64,000 bases of DNA from Trichoplax adhaerens. Its lineage: Eukaryota > Placozoa > Uniplacotomia > Trichoplacea > Trichoplacidae. The stretch covers positions 6,528,667 to 6,592,666 of the forward strand of contig NW_002060946.1 of the NCBI RefSeq assembly GCF_000150275.1, read 5' to 3'. This document shows positions 13,129-25,525 of this stretch, piece by piece; positions within the stretch are counted from its first letter, which is position 1, and each line of letters opens with the position of its first letter. Position numbers and translations under genes: made by a program. Under the pieces are notes generated by a model, which was not told the DNA's origin, made no database searches, and worked only from the letters and a program-made list of their open reading frames with translations.

Positions 13129-15445
13129 AATGACCAAAATGATATACGATACGAGCATCATCAACCTGAATTGTATCCCGTTCAAAGAGAAATTTACTGT
13201 ATAATATTAGCAGATTTCGCTTAATATTGAGGACAATATTTACGCGTAAATATTAATTACCTGTGATTGATAACTTGAGAATGCTCTCTACATAGATTGA
13301 CAAGTATTAGGATAATCAGATTATAAATATTCTGATAGTATTTCTTCACTTGAGCGGAGTGTATATTGACATATGACATATACAAAATGTGATCGTATAC
13401 CGCATCACTCTTACATAAAAATCGCATCACTTTGTTCTTCGTGAAGCAATGTCTTAATGGATTTCACAATCTATAGCGGATTCAACTTTAATATGCTGCA
13501 AAAAATTATAAAATAAAATCTTGAGAAACTCCAAAATTGATTTAATTATGTTAAACATGCACAGTAATTCTATTTTAAAATCACATGGTAAGAAATGTTA
13601 ACCACCATCAATTGAAGTTGTTTCTAACTCTCATGACGCATTTAAAAGCAAATCGACTGTAGTGATACTCAAATCGAGCCAGATACTCGTGTATTCCTTA
13701 TCCGATCATTCTTATTGTAAATGTTAAATCCCCTTGATTATGAATGAAAGTGATAATTAGCTACATACAAGTAGTAATGGAATGACAAATTCTTACCGAG
13801 TACACGAACAGTTATACAGTATTAGTATTTTATGGCATTATGCTATTCAGTTTAGCTTGAAAGTAATTTAGACTGAAATCTAATGGACATTATGCTTTAG
13901 GATTTAAGTATTCTTATAATATAACCAATTAAAATTTAAGACTCTCCTTAACAGCAGTTGCTTAATCGCATTCCATATCAATATCAAGCCCCAATTTATA
14001 TACTCTATGTAATAGTGCACCTTACTTACCTTTTTGATACTTATTGAGGAGTTTTTTTTTCAACGTTTCATGCATGAGCACATCCTTTCTAATAACACAA
14101 TTCAACGTCCGTAACATGAAGATTTCCCTCAAAACTGCCGTTGGATAGTGTATAATGTGTATAATGATAATGTATAACCACAAAACCCTTTTCAATTTTA
14201 GAGAATAAACGATACAATCGTAGTGCACGCCTTTATTTATCTAATATATATATGCATACAACGATATGGATATATAAGTTAATATGATAATAAAGTCTGA
14301 AAATTAAGGTTTTCATGAAGACGTAATCTAGAGAGTGAGTAGAATTATATTTTGTCATCATCGGTAAATATAATAACTGTAGTGCTAATTTTCTTAGAAT
14401 AGTTGATATCAATACTTTGATGGATAAATCCATGATCTTGAACAGTGAAATTTAAAAATCCACGATTACCTTACAGTAGGCTATGAGAGAATGTGTATTA
14501 CAACGAATAAGCTGTTAATGTACTAGGATTTCACACACTGTCTATTCACTCATAACATTTGATAAAGAATATCTCTATGAGCGACCAGCTGTAATAAAAT
14601 TATGCTCAATTAATCAGAGTAGTATTAGCAATGATAAATGTATAATGAAAGGTAATAGTGGCAAAGTATCTAGTCAATTTACATGTTATCATCTTGCTTC
14701 ATCACGAATCATTTCTTTCTCGAGCAGCATGCGAAGAAAGCTAATCGCTAATCATTACAAGGTAATATTACATTTATTAGTTAATTTTCAACATTACGTT
14801 GAATAATTTTTTGATAGTAAGATTATGACATGCAGTGTATCCAAAGATAAACTCTATAGTTTCTTGCAATAGATGACGTTTATCCAAAGTTAAAAATTGA
14901 TCACGTCTATCACTATAACATCAGTGTATTATATCCTACTTTGTACATAATATTGGATGAGATCGTATGTATCAATTAACGAATGCAATTTTGAGTAATA
15001 ATTTCAATGTCATACTATGTCATTCTTATATACTGTAGGTTAATCAGCAGTACTTCACTTCAACTAGTCTAAAGTATGGATTATGATAATTTGATAAAAG
15101 CAAATGCTAAATGTGATATAAGTATCCAAGCAGTTATCGTATTTACGTATATTATCGCTTCGAGAAATTAGACTGAATTTAATAGAATACATGAATTTCA
15201 CGTATTTTACTATCTAGTCAAGCTTGTAGCATGATAAGATTTTGATTACATGATTGAAATGAATTCATTCACTGTTAAGAAGAATCATGAAAGTCTATCT
15301 ACTACCTATGGTGATTAATAAGTCTTGTCAAATGATCCAGTACAAAACGTCATTCAACAGTCCAATTTTTCAATTAAAATAACTCGTATTTTCATGGTTA
15401 GAAGGTAAGGATGCCATCAAGGTATAGATTACGTTGAGAAATGGA
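13129..15445. other. Intergenic, no gene seen
   Basis: About 2.3 kb of AT-rich sequence between two genes pointing toward each other. It should hold both 3' UTRs. Open frames here are short, of biased composition, and lack splice-site or family support. Confidence 0.5.
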
Positions 15446-16063
15446 TTAATCTGGTAGAAAGCATTGTCGAACTCGATCGTAGACGGCATCAACATTATCG
15501 GAGCTGGTGACCGTTCGTACTAAGCCTTGTTTCTCATAGTGTTGAATGATTGGTACGGTATCATTTTTATAACCATTTAAACGCTTTCGTAATGTTTCAT
15601 CATTGTCATCTTTTCGACCACTTGTCTGGCTGCGTTTTTTCACTCTTTCAATACAAATATCAAAGGGACAATCCATAAAGAGGACAAACTTGACATTGGC
15701 TTTGCCTTCCATGTGACTATTCCAACCATTTAAATTGTCGTGATTACGTGGAAAACCATCGACTAGAAATTTCTGAACAGGACTAGCAATCATCGCCTTC
15801 TCGATCAATCGTACCGTAATGGCAACAGGTACAATCTCGCCATTTTTAATATAACGATCAATGAGATCACCATCTGCTGATCCTGAGTTCCTTTCGGCTC
15901 TTAACAAATCGCCAGCAGATAAATGGACGTAACCAAATTCTTGGACAATTTTGCTACATTGAGTCCCTTTACCAGCACCCGGCCCACCTAAAACAAATAC
16001 AACACTAGGTTTTGCCATCAACGTTGTTGCTAGTAAGCGAATAGAATGACGAATTAAAGCCAC
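15446..16063 (-). CDS. CMPK1: UMP-CMP kinase
   Basis: This single-exon gene of 205 residues transfers phosphate from ATP to UMP, CMP or dCMP. The P-loop GGPGAGKGT is at residues 26-34, followed by the NMP-binding segment (LSAGDLLRAE), the DGFPRNHDN motif, the FMDCPFDICIERVKKR strand/helix and the LID region (TSGRKDDNDETLRKRL), all typical of eukaryotic UMP-CMP kinase. The first 16 residues (MALIRHSIRLLATTLM) are an extension; Met16 would give the usual short form. The extension is basic/hydrophobic and might act as a mitochondrial presequence, which is inference. The gene has no introns, unlike its multi-exon neighbours, so it may be a retrocopy; the frame is intact. Confidence 0.95.
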   Translation of the reverse strand: MALIRHSIRLLATTLMAKPSVVFVLGGPGAGKGTQCSKIVQEFGYVHLSAGDLLRAERNSGSADGDLIDRYIKNGEIVPVAITVRLIEKAMIASPVQKFLVDGFPRNHDNLNGWNSHMEGKANVKFVLFMDCPFDICIERVKKRSQTSGRKDDNDETLRKRLNGYKNDTVPIIQHYEKQGLVRTVTSSDNVDAVYDRVRQCFLPD

Positions 16064-16210
16064 GACCGATATTGATTGATTGAATGGCTCCTTCTCAAAA
16101 TAATGTCAGCTACAATCATCCAGCAGTTGCCGTTCGATTTCAAATTTAAAGGGCACCTTTTCAATTGAGCGATGACGACAACGTTCTAAGTAACGGATAC
16201 GCCATCCAAT

Positions 16211-16466
16211 GTGATGCCAATGGAATGGATTCGGACGGAGTGGATTTTCCAGCTGTGCACTGTACACTGTACACTGTACACAGCTGGACGGTTCCTGCAA
16301 TACTGTACTGTACTGTACACTGTACTGTACAGTACAGTGTGATGCCAATGGAATGGATTCGGACGGAGTACTGTAGATTTTCCAGCTGTGCACTGTACAC
16401 TGTACACTGTACCGTACACAACTGGACCGTTACTGCAGTACTGTGTACTGTACAGTGTACAGTACA
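16211..16466. repeat. Tandem duplication, period 128 bp
   Basis: A segment beginning GTGATGCCAATGGAATGGAT occurs at 16211 and again at 16339. Both copies run through TTTTCCAGCTGTGCACTG into GTAC-rich tracts. The copies differ by small indels and substitutions. Confidence 0.85.
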
Positions 16467-17065
16467 CTACAAATCCAACCGTACTACAGTACAGTACAGT
16501 ACAGTACAGTACAGTACAGTAACAGTACGCATTGTACGTACAGTACTTTGAGTTGCAAATTTTGACCCACTACCAGTTGTATTGTACTGTACAGTACAGT
16601 ACTGTAAATGAGTGCACAGTACATACTGTACACTGTACCGCATATCGGATGTCGTCGTAACAGCTGTTCAAGTATGGAAACAACGTGGCATCAGTACAGC
16701 ACAATGGACTGAGTCATAGTACGCATACTCACTCACTCGCTATCATGGAAACCTTTCTTCAGTAAGTGTACAGTACACTGAGTCACTGAGTACAGTACGT
16801 ACAGTATCTGAGTTATCAGGGTTATTATACTGTACTGTACTGTACTGTACCGTACTGTACTGTACAGTACAGTAGCTTAAATAGCAAAGCCTACTGTACT
16901 GTACTGTACTGTACACTACAGTATACTGTATACAGTACAGTACAGTGCACAGACGCGTCACGACACAGTGTACAGTACTGTACTGTACAGTACTGTAGTC
17001 TTCAATCCTGTTATCCTTTTCCTGATACTGTACAATGTACAGTACTGTACATTTGAAAACTGGTA
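16255..17065. repeat. GTAC-rich palindromic repeat array
   Basis: About 0.8 kb is dominated by short reiterations of ACTGT/ACAGT around GTAC, for example GTACAGTACAGTACAGTAC near 16490 and TACTGTACTGTACTGTAC near 16830. Because the unit reads the same on both strands, long self-complementary hairpins are possible. Smaller patches recur at 22147-22257, 22510-22575 and 24317. It lies just upstream of the UMP-CMP kinase. Apparent open frames here come from the repeat and have no family support. Confidence 0.9.
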
Positions 17066-17402
17066 TTGCTATCAATGAGTAAAGTCCGACTCACAGCGAT
17101 TTAATTGTTATAGGGTAAGTATGATAGCTGCTCATTAAAATGGAGCTGCAAATTGAGCGCTAGTAGATATACAGTAGATTGCAATTTTCAACTGTGGTAG
17201 TTTGTAGTGAGTCAGGATGTTTGCATGAAATCCCATATGCATGCAACACCAACTGATTCGTGTCTTTAGAAGACCGAAAAATTGATTGAACACTGTTAAA
17301 TGCTATAAATGAGTAAGTCCGACTAACAACGATTTATTTATAAAAGTATGCAGATGATTTATCTTTCAATAAAAGCACCTAATCTGCCCGAGGTAACACA
17401 AT

Positions 17403-18784
<1,382 letters not shown>

Positions 18785-19549
18785 TTACGACGCTGCAAGA
18801 TCTTCTTGTGAAAGCGATTGATACTAATTTACCGAGTTCTATTATACGTGAACAGTGTAGCTGCCATTTAACATGCCCAAAGGAAGATAGTAAAGTAGGG
18901 TATGATGTAACTATAACAAAAGTTGATTCATTTATGACTCAGCGTAACCACTAGAAATGTAATTCAGGAATGATACTCACCGTAAATAGAGTACATAGCG
19001 TACAGGTTAAAACCCCTCTTTTTCACTTTTAATCAATCATAATTAATTCAAAATATTCGATCTACACTCAGTAGAGTATAGCTAGAGCTGAGTTAAGCCC
19101 CCTAGAACAAACTTGTACAATCGAACTCTAAGAAAACTAGACCGGACAGTGCATGCAATTTTAATGGGTAAAAATGGATGTGCAACAGCATTTATATGCA
19201 AAGTCCAGTTTCCACTATAAAATATGTGTACCTCGATGCTTTCCAACTAATTAGGGTAACTATAATACCAATATTGTACCAATCTTTAAACTTTAGACTT
19301 TAACTTGCATACTCAATCGTACAAAGCATAGTAACCCCAGATAGCAATACCACTATATATAGAGCTTTTTCAACAACTTTATTGAAAGCAAGTATGAGAG
19401 CTTATCCAATCATAAGGGTTATACTAAATGAACGCTAGGAGTAGCACAGAGTTCGACCAAAAATGACTTTACTAAGTGGCAACAATAGAGCATATCCGTA
19501 CTTTAGATTTAATCTACAGGGAAAACTCTATTCCTATACGGGAAAAAAT

Positions 19550-21933
19550 TTAGAACATTGTTACAGGTCTTTTCGATCTCCAAGCAGCAATCTTAGGCAT
19601 TTCCACAATACGATCGAAAAGTCCATTAAGACCTGGCAATTTATCCAGTGCCTGTTGGTTGATACCTTTGAGGTACTCACAAGCATGGAAGAAGTAGAAA
19701 TCACCAACCGTTAACTGCAAAACGAATCATAAAGTTAATCGATTCATAATATTTGCATGTTGCGAAATTGTCAGTATATAGTATAACACATTCAGTAATG
19801 CGATATAAATTGTCAAAATAGTAACTACAACTTACGCGGTCACCAGCAAAATAATCGCCGTTTACTTGCTGAAATACTTCCTCCATTGAACTTAACCATT
19901 TTGGTATATAATTTTCAAAGACATCTTTCTGAATTTCAGCCTATATTAACACGAATAGGAATTAGTGATGTTAAGAGTAAGTTGTTAATTTTAGTCCTGT
20001 TTTTATTCTAATAAAATGTCCCACTCGTGATACTTCGCGTAAGGTACTGTTACTATAATAAATTTTTGAATGCGTATCTGCAAAAGTATCCCCTAAACCT
20101 CATAAAATATACGCTAGCGATTTCTAGCAAACATTATGTCAACAGACTGTAATATTCTATTAAGACTCCTTCATTAATTAGTAAATAAATTCATCGGAGA
20201 AATCGCTCTTCCTACACGGTTGAACTATTAAGATGTACTTCGGAACTTATCGCTACATCACAGAATATCATTAGTGAAGTGAACCTTTTTTTCCGGATCT
20301 TTTTCAGCCTCTGCACTACCAAGTTTCTGTATCAAATCGGTAAAGGCTCCTTGAACAACATAAATTCGATATTCCTCTTCATTAGTTTTACCATGTAATC
20401 CTAGAATAAAAAATGCGGCATTTCAAGATGTGTAACTTCAACATGATATTTACATATACAAGCACGAAATAGATCTGCATTCCTCTATTCTGTATTGTAA
20501 ACATTAGTCTATGATAAAAGGAATGACTATTGTTCATCGAATACCTCAACATTGAAGGTAATCCAATTTTACAAGGCTACTACTGTAATAAATAACTTTA
20601 CAGCACAATTTAAAGCTATATTACGCCTAATTCACTTTTCACTAATCCTATTTTGCTAAAGATGGACTTCAATATCGTCTATAAGAAATACGTATAGTAC
20701 TAGTCTATATCGCGTACTCATGATACTTGGCAGTTAGTGCCCTATATAGAGGATGACGAATAACTCACTCGCTTATTAACGAACATAATTTGGGCCATTT
20801 TGCATCGATAATTTTCTTCATTTGTAATTTGTTATCGCAGTAAATTAGCACGATATTGTAATACTACTTTAACATTCGAGTCCATTTCAGTCATGCTAAC
20901 TATTATATACACTGCATTCTGTAGCATTGTTTATAATCCATTATGAAAGTATACCTAATTCACGAGCAACATAGCCAGCAATGGCCTGACTTTGGTAAAA
21001 AGTATTACCATCAACTTCCAATACTGGCAACTGTCCGAAAGGTGATTTACAATCTGTAATTCAAGAAAATTAAGCTTAGTACCATTGAAGCATCAATTCT
21101 TAAGGTAATGTGGCTAAGACAGTATCTGTACTGCGTTGTTGCCATATACTGTAACGATAATGTTCGATAATTAATTAATCAACTCGAATCACAGTCGATA
21201 GGATAGTTGAATAATCTAGAAATAGGTGGTCATGATACGTAAAATGCCCAAAATGCTCAGCTTAACTTACAAACTACTCTTGTATCTAAAGATACGATGT
21301 GCCAAGGTGCTGTATATTTTATGCTAACACTCAATCAGGCAGCCTTACGAGCTATCCAACCAAGCTACAGCAATTTCAACTCTCCTAGACTGCCCCATGT
21401 AATTCCATAGTAAAGTGATAGAACTACGGCTTAGTAACTATCGTATCTGAATCAGTACATTCACTATTATACGGTAGAGTACGATGGATCGATCAGTAGA
21501 CGAGAGACTTGATTTACGATACTATTTTACTGCATATACTGTAAGACATGGGCAGTGTTTACAATAAATCCTAGACGTTGAAAACATGAAAGAATCTACA
21601 CTGGTAATCAAGGTTGCTGCAAAACATACAGTGGCACGACTGGCAAAGAAAATCAATTCAGACCAGATAGAAACTCTAGTCTCTACCTTTGTACCTACTG
21701 TAAGGATTACATGTAATTCATCATTCTTCGATCATAGTACTATGATAATAGATATCTAAGAGTAGGTCAACATTTTTGTTTAAACTGTAACTTAACGAAC
21801 CAGCTTTTATCTTTGCCCATTCTTCGCCAGTCACACGAACATCTTCGTATTCTACACCGGCTGCAGCGAATAAATAACGCGTTACTTCTGCGCGTCCACG
21901 GCTATTAAAATATATCAACTTGTAGTTGGGCAT
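19550..21933 (-). CDS. Glutathione S-transferase, sigma-like / HPGDS-like
   Basis: Five exons on the minus strand join in phase: 21801-21933, 20955-21053, 20285-20400, 19836-19940 and 19550-19714, giving 205 residues, the usual cytosolic GST length. The N-terminal thioredoxin-like domain has the catalytic Tyr at residue 8 ([16 protein letters not shown]), the cis-Pro segment [12 protein letters not shown] and the glutathione gamma-Glu-binding [11 protein letters not shown] segment. The helical C-terminal domain contains [20 protein letters not shown], the family's usual G-D-x-x-T/S-x-x-D helix cap. It conjugates glutathione to electrophiles or isomerises prostanoids; which one cannot be told from sequence. 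The exon 1 donor is G|GTTCGT, a weak but phase-correct site. Upstream lie two AP-1/ARE-like palindromes. Confidence 0.92.
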
Positions 21934-22092
21934 TTTCAATTTAGTTAGCAAATATGAAGAGGGAGTCAACCAAAGCACCAAGCTGAAAATTGCGATGTGT
22001 CAAAATCGTTGGTAGAAGGGCATTTATATACTGTACTCAATGTCTGCGGCCATACGCTTACGCTATAAACAGAGTAGCTCATACAAGCCATT

Positions 22093-22109
22093 AAAGCTGA
22101 CTCAGCTTT
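22093..22109. promoter_or_regulatory. AP-1/ARE-like palindrome upstream of GST (copy 1)
   Basis: AAAGCTGACTCAGCTTT is a perfect inverted repeat holding TGACTCA (AP-1) and TGACTCAGC (the antioxidant-response core TGACnnnGC). It lies 160 bp upstream of the intact GST start codon. Stress-inducible GST control through bZIP factors is known in animals; here it is inference. Confidence 0.5.
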
Positions 22110-22453
22110 GAAGGCATTCTGCAAGCTTGTCAAAACCATAGTTCGACGGTACAGTGTACAGTACACAGTCTACAGTACTCCTCACTGTAATGTTACACTG
22201 TACACTGTAGAGGAGTGTACTGTACACTAGTGTACACTGTACAGTACAGTACAGTAGTGTACCATCAAGCCTCGCCCACCGTCAGCCCTAGCAGTCCAGT
22301 AAGTGAATCGCTGGGACAAGAGCTTGTATCAAATATAACACCTCATGGTAAAGTGGCGATCAAGCATCACAAGACGTCAACCACTACGATCAAAGTCGCT
22401 GATTAAGCATATCCTCCAGTTCGAGCTTTGGGAAATCCTGAGGTTGCAAAATT

Positions 22454-22470
22454 AAAGCTGACTCAGCTTT
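22454..22470. promoter_or_regulatory. AP-1/ARE-like palindrome upstream of GST (copy 2)
   Basis: The same 17-bp palindrome as at 22093 is carried on the second unit of the tandem duplication, about 520 bp upstream of the GST start. Confidence 0.4.
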
Positions 22471-23407
22471 GAAGGCATTCTGCAAGCTTGTCAAAACCAT
22501 AGTTCGACGGTACTGTACAGTGTACAGTACAAGTCTACGGTACTCGCTACTGTACTATTACACTGTACACTGTAACCATCAAGCCTCGCCCACCGTCAGC
22601 CCTAGCAGTCCAGTAAGTGAATCGATGGGACAGGAGCTTGTATCAAATATAACAACACCACGTGGTAAAGTGGCGATCAAGCATCACAAGACGTCAACCA
22701 CTACGATCAAAATCGCTGATTGAGCATATTCTCCAGCTCGAGCTTTGGGAAATCCTGAGGTTGCAAAATTAAAATCTTCCTACCATCGCTACTATTTAAC
22801 CACAAGTTGATACTGTATCAGTATAAACTTATGCTTCATGATAACTGGCTACAACCATAAGAGTTCAATTTAATTCAGTAATCGAGTGATCGTCGTCGTC
22901 TTGGAATCGAAAACTGAAATCTACTGTTCAACCAATTAGGACATTCTCTCGATAGAATTGCTGATTGATCGCATCTCAAATCATTCAAGTAATATTCCAT
23001 TGGCAAGGTAAATATCCATTCTAGTCAATGTGACCATTAGCATAGAGGAATGCAATGATAGTGAATCGTTCGTTGGTCTTATTCTGGTGACATGAACGTA
23101 GGCATAACTGGATCGTTCTAGAGTAAGCTAAGATGAGTAGAAAGATATAGAGAGGCAATGAATGACTGACTTGCTGACTGGAGGAGTTCTATCAGTCAGC
23201 AGAATAATAGTCATGGCGTTGAACGAATGATTATGCTAATAAATTCACCATGATCATATAACAGCCCTTCGATAGTATTCTTTTGCGCTAATGGGTGAAC
23301 ACTGGATAGACAACGCAGTATACATGCTTAGTTATGTCCTAGCATAAATAACGGTAGACTGACGGTGATTCTCTTATTCATTCATCTTATAGATCATAAT
23401 AGTTATA

Positions 23408-24244
23408 ATGGCCAACGACAAGACATGTTATGATGAAATGGAAGATCAATCGTGTTCGCCACGTAAAAGGAATAAGACTACTACATCTAAACGAAAGAAA
23501 CACAAATTGAAGTTAAGTCGCCATCATCGCCTGGAAACGTCCTCTTCAATTAGTTCAGAGTACACAGACGAAGAAGTACCTTGTTGTAACGATAGGAGAA
23601 ATAGCGATGATACTCGCAAAGATAAGACCGATAGCATTGATATCCTACCTAGTGCTGATCAACTTGTAGGCTTAGATTGTGAAATGGTTGGCGTTGGCAA
23701 AAGCAAGCGCAGTGCCTTAGCTCGTGTAAGTATCGTTAGCTATGATGGCGTCATTGTATACGATAAATATGTCAGGCCTGATGAAGAAATAACAGACTAT
23801 CGAACTCGTTGGAGTGGCATTCGTAAATCACATATGAAACAAGCTATATCAATGACGCAAGCTCGTCAGGAAGTTTTAACGATCCTTCGCGATAAAATTG
23901 TTATCGGCCATGGTCTTAAATTCGACTTTGAAGTCCTACAGTTTCAATTACCTTCTACTTCGAAAAGAGACACAGCCAATTACCTTTGGCTCAGGCGGTT
24001 AGCTGACGTGCGGCCGTGTGTAACACCTTCGTTAAAAACTTTAGCAAGAATTATATTAAACAAAACTATACAAACTGGAGAACATTGTAGTGTAGAAGAT
24101 GCTCGTACTGCAATGCAGTTGTACCGTTTGGTCAGCAATAAATGGGAATTAGATTTGAAACAGCACTCGAAATCCTTTATGGAGGATGAATATTGGCCAA
24201 TGAAATTACTAAATCAAACTGGTTCTATTAACAATATTAATTAA
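23408..24244 (+). CDS. DEDDh 3'-5' exonuclease, ISG20L2/AEN/REXO4 group
   Basis: An intronless gene of 278 residues. The exonuclease domain runs from about residue 86 to 245, with Exo I Asp90/Glu92 (LVGLDCEMVG), Exo II Asp173 (IVIGHGLKFD) and Exo III His226/Asp231 (HCSVEDA), a complete DEDDh set. The DYRTRWSGIRKSHM segment is typical of the ISG20L2/AEN branch. The first 85 residues are Lys/Arg- and Ser-rich (KRNKTTTSKRKKHKLKLS), suggesting nuclear or nucleolar targeting, as in ISG20L2 where the enzyme trims pre-rRNA. The exact orthologue within the group is not settled here. The ATG at 23408 is the first in frame. Lack of introns sets it apart from most neighbours. Confidence 0.9.
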   Translation: MANDKTCYDEMEDQSCSPRKRNKTTTSKRKKHKLKLSRHHRLETSSSISSEYTDEEVPCCNDRRNSDDTRKDKTDSIDILPSADQLVGLDCEMVGVGKSKRSALARVSIVSYDGVIVYDKYVRPDEEITDYRTRWSGIRKSHMKQAISMTQARQEVLTILRDKIVIGHGLKFDFEVLQFQLPSTSKRDTANYLWLRRLADVRPCVTPSLKTLARIILNKTIQTGEHCSVEDARTAMQLYRLVSNKWELDLKQHSKSFMEDEYWPMKLLNQTGSINNIN

Positions 24245-25003
24245 TCAATTTGAGCCGATATAAAACGGCAATCGATCAGGAAATACTTGGTTATAGCCAC
24301 TATGATTGCCAATTACTGTACAGTACAGTGATTTAATAATTATAAATCGTACAGTCGTAATGACCATCGATTCCATACGATATAGTGCGTTTATATACTA
24401 GTTTTATATGATGATTTATAATTAGGATAACCTAATTACGAAAATTTGTATCAAAGCTGGAATAATTATGTACAGGATAGACCAGTACTATACAAGTTCT
24501 GAAATAATTTGTATGCTGTTGGCCAAATGTAAAATTTTTTATCAATTATTAATCAAACTATTATGGACACTTAATGCAGTGTATGTACATATCGCAACTG
24601 GCTAAAAAGAAGTAATTTACTACATACCTGCATAACCAAGGAAATAAGGAATATTATCTTACAACATGTTTTAATATATTGATAGTGTTTTTAAATTATG
24701 ATGTATTACAAAGACACTTTATATATATCTACGATGTAGGTATAATCGACGAAAGTGTATATAAATGAATGGCTGGAATGCTACAGCTATTTCGGTTCAT
24801 CCTGTTTTCGTTAATACGAAGGATAAGCATTCTTTTTTACATGTGCATATATCATTACCAATTAAAAACATACTTGTTGTACGGTATAAATGGTGTCGTT
24901 GTGTTGTATCAGGATCGGAACTTAGCCCTATTTCTGTTAGAGAAATGATCGTAGAACTAGTTGCACAGATATTTTGGATGAACCTTCTAACCTGTTCAAT
25001 ACG
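24245..25003. other. Intergenic between exonuclease and unknown minus-strand gene
   Basis: AT-rich. It should hold the 3' UTRs of two genes pointing toward each other. A short GTAC patch occurs near 24317. A plus-strand open frame at 24765-25040 overlaps the better-supported minus exon and has no family signal. Confidence 0.4.
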
Positions 25004-25525
25004 CTATTCTAATTCTTCTAAAAACCAATCAACGTCCTGATAGGTAATTACTATGCCGCGGAACTGCGCACCATTTAGTAAAGTGATACCATAATTAATC
25101 AAAGGTAACAGACATTCATTTTCTATATGGCTTTCATCGCTACTTATAAAGCAGGCCTGAACTTACTATTATCAAAACAAATTTAAACAGAGTGAAGCAG
25201 TATGCCCGATGTTTTAGGTTGTCTATACGTTACTATAATTGTAAAAATTGCTTGTGCACAGTAATCGAGTAATATCATATATTATTTCCTAATTACAGCA
25301 ATTATTCGCACGTACATTATTATACTAAATATCACTAATTAATTATTCTGCATAGATCGAGTATGTAAGCAGAATAGACACAACTTCTTTTTATGCAAAT
25401 TATTCAATGTCAATGTTGCACCATGTGCAGATAGTTACATTATTCAACTCTCTAATCACAATTCGTAAAACTACTACGTGCAACCTGAACATCAACTAAA
25501 TCGCATACGTGTACACTGATTTCAT
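25004..25525 (-). CDS. Last two exons of an unrecognised minus-strand gene
   Basis: I do not recognise this gene. Two candidate exons join in phase: 25485-25525 (flanked by TATAG acceptor and GT donor, reading EISVHVCDLVDVQ) and 25004-25156 (acceptor TTCAG, 51 codons including a TAG stop). The second contains LLPLINYGITLLNGAQFRGI and ends DVDWFLEELE. The composition looks like real protein, and splice sites and phase agree. Upstream exons should lie between 25526 and 28330 but I could not find any convincingly. It could also be the remnant of a gene. Confidence 0.45.

Larger units (their letters stand above)
22091..22773. repeat. Tandem duplication of about 340 bp with internal GTAC hairpin tracts
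   Basis: Unit 1 (about 22091-22451) and unit 2 (about 22452-22773) share the start TTAAAGCTGACTCAGCTTTG, a GTAC-rich core of variable length, then a well conserved segment beginning ACCATCAAGCCTCGCCCACC and ending GGGAAATCCTGAGGTTGCAA. The GTAC cores differ most, as expected for hairpin-prone DNA. In both units the conserved segment is open in the same plus frame. Confidence 0.9.

Noticed and set aside
14022-14433. Two minus-strand open frames of about 67 codons
   Set aside because: Biased hydrophobic/Lys-rich composition in AT-rich spacer, with no splice sites or homologue recognised.
16106-17075. Several overlapping open frames on both strands rich in Val-Gln-Tyr-Ser-Thr
   Set aside because: They are translations of the GTAC palindromic repeat; the same peptide pattern appears in several frames and strands.
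19463-19714. Plus-strand open frame of 83 codons
   Set aside because: It is antisense to the last exon of the intact GST.
24765-25040. Plus-strand open frame of 91 codons
   Set aside because: No family signal, and its 3' part overlaps the better-supported minus-strand exon 25004-25156.
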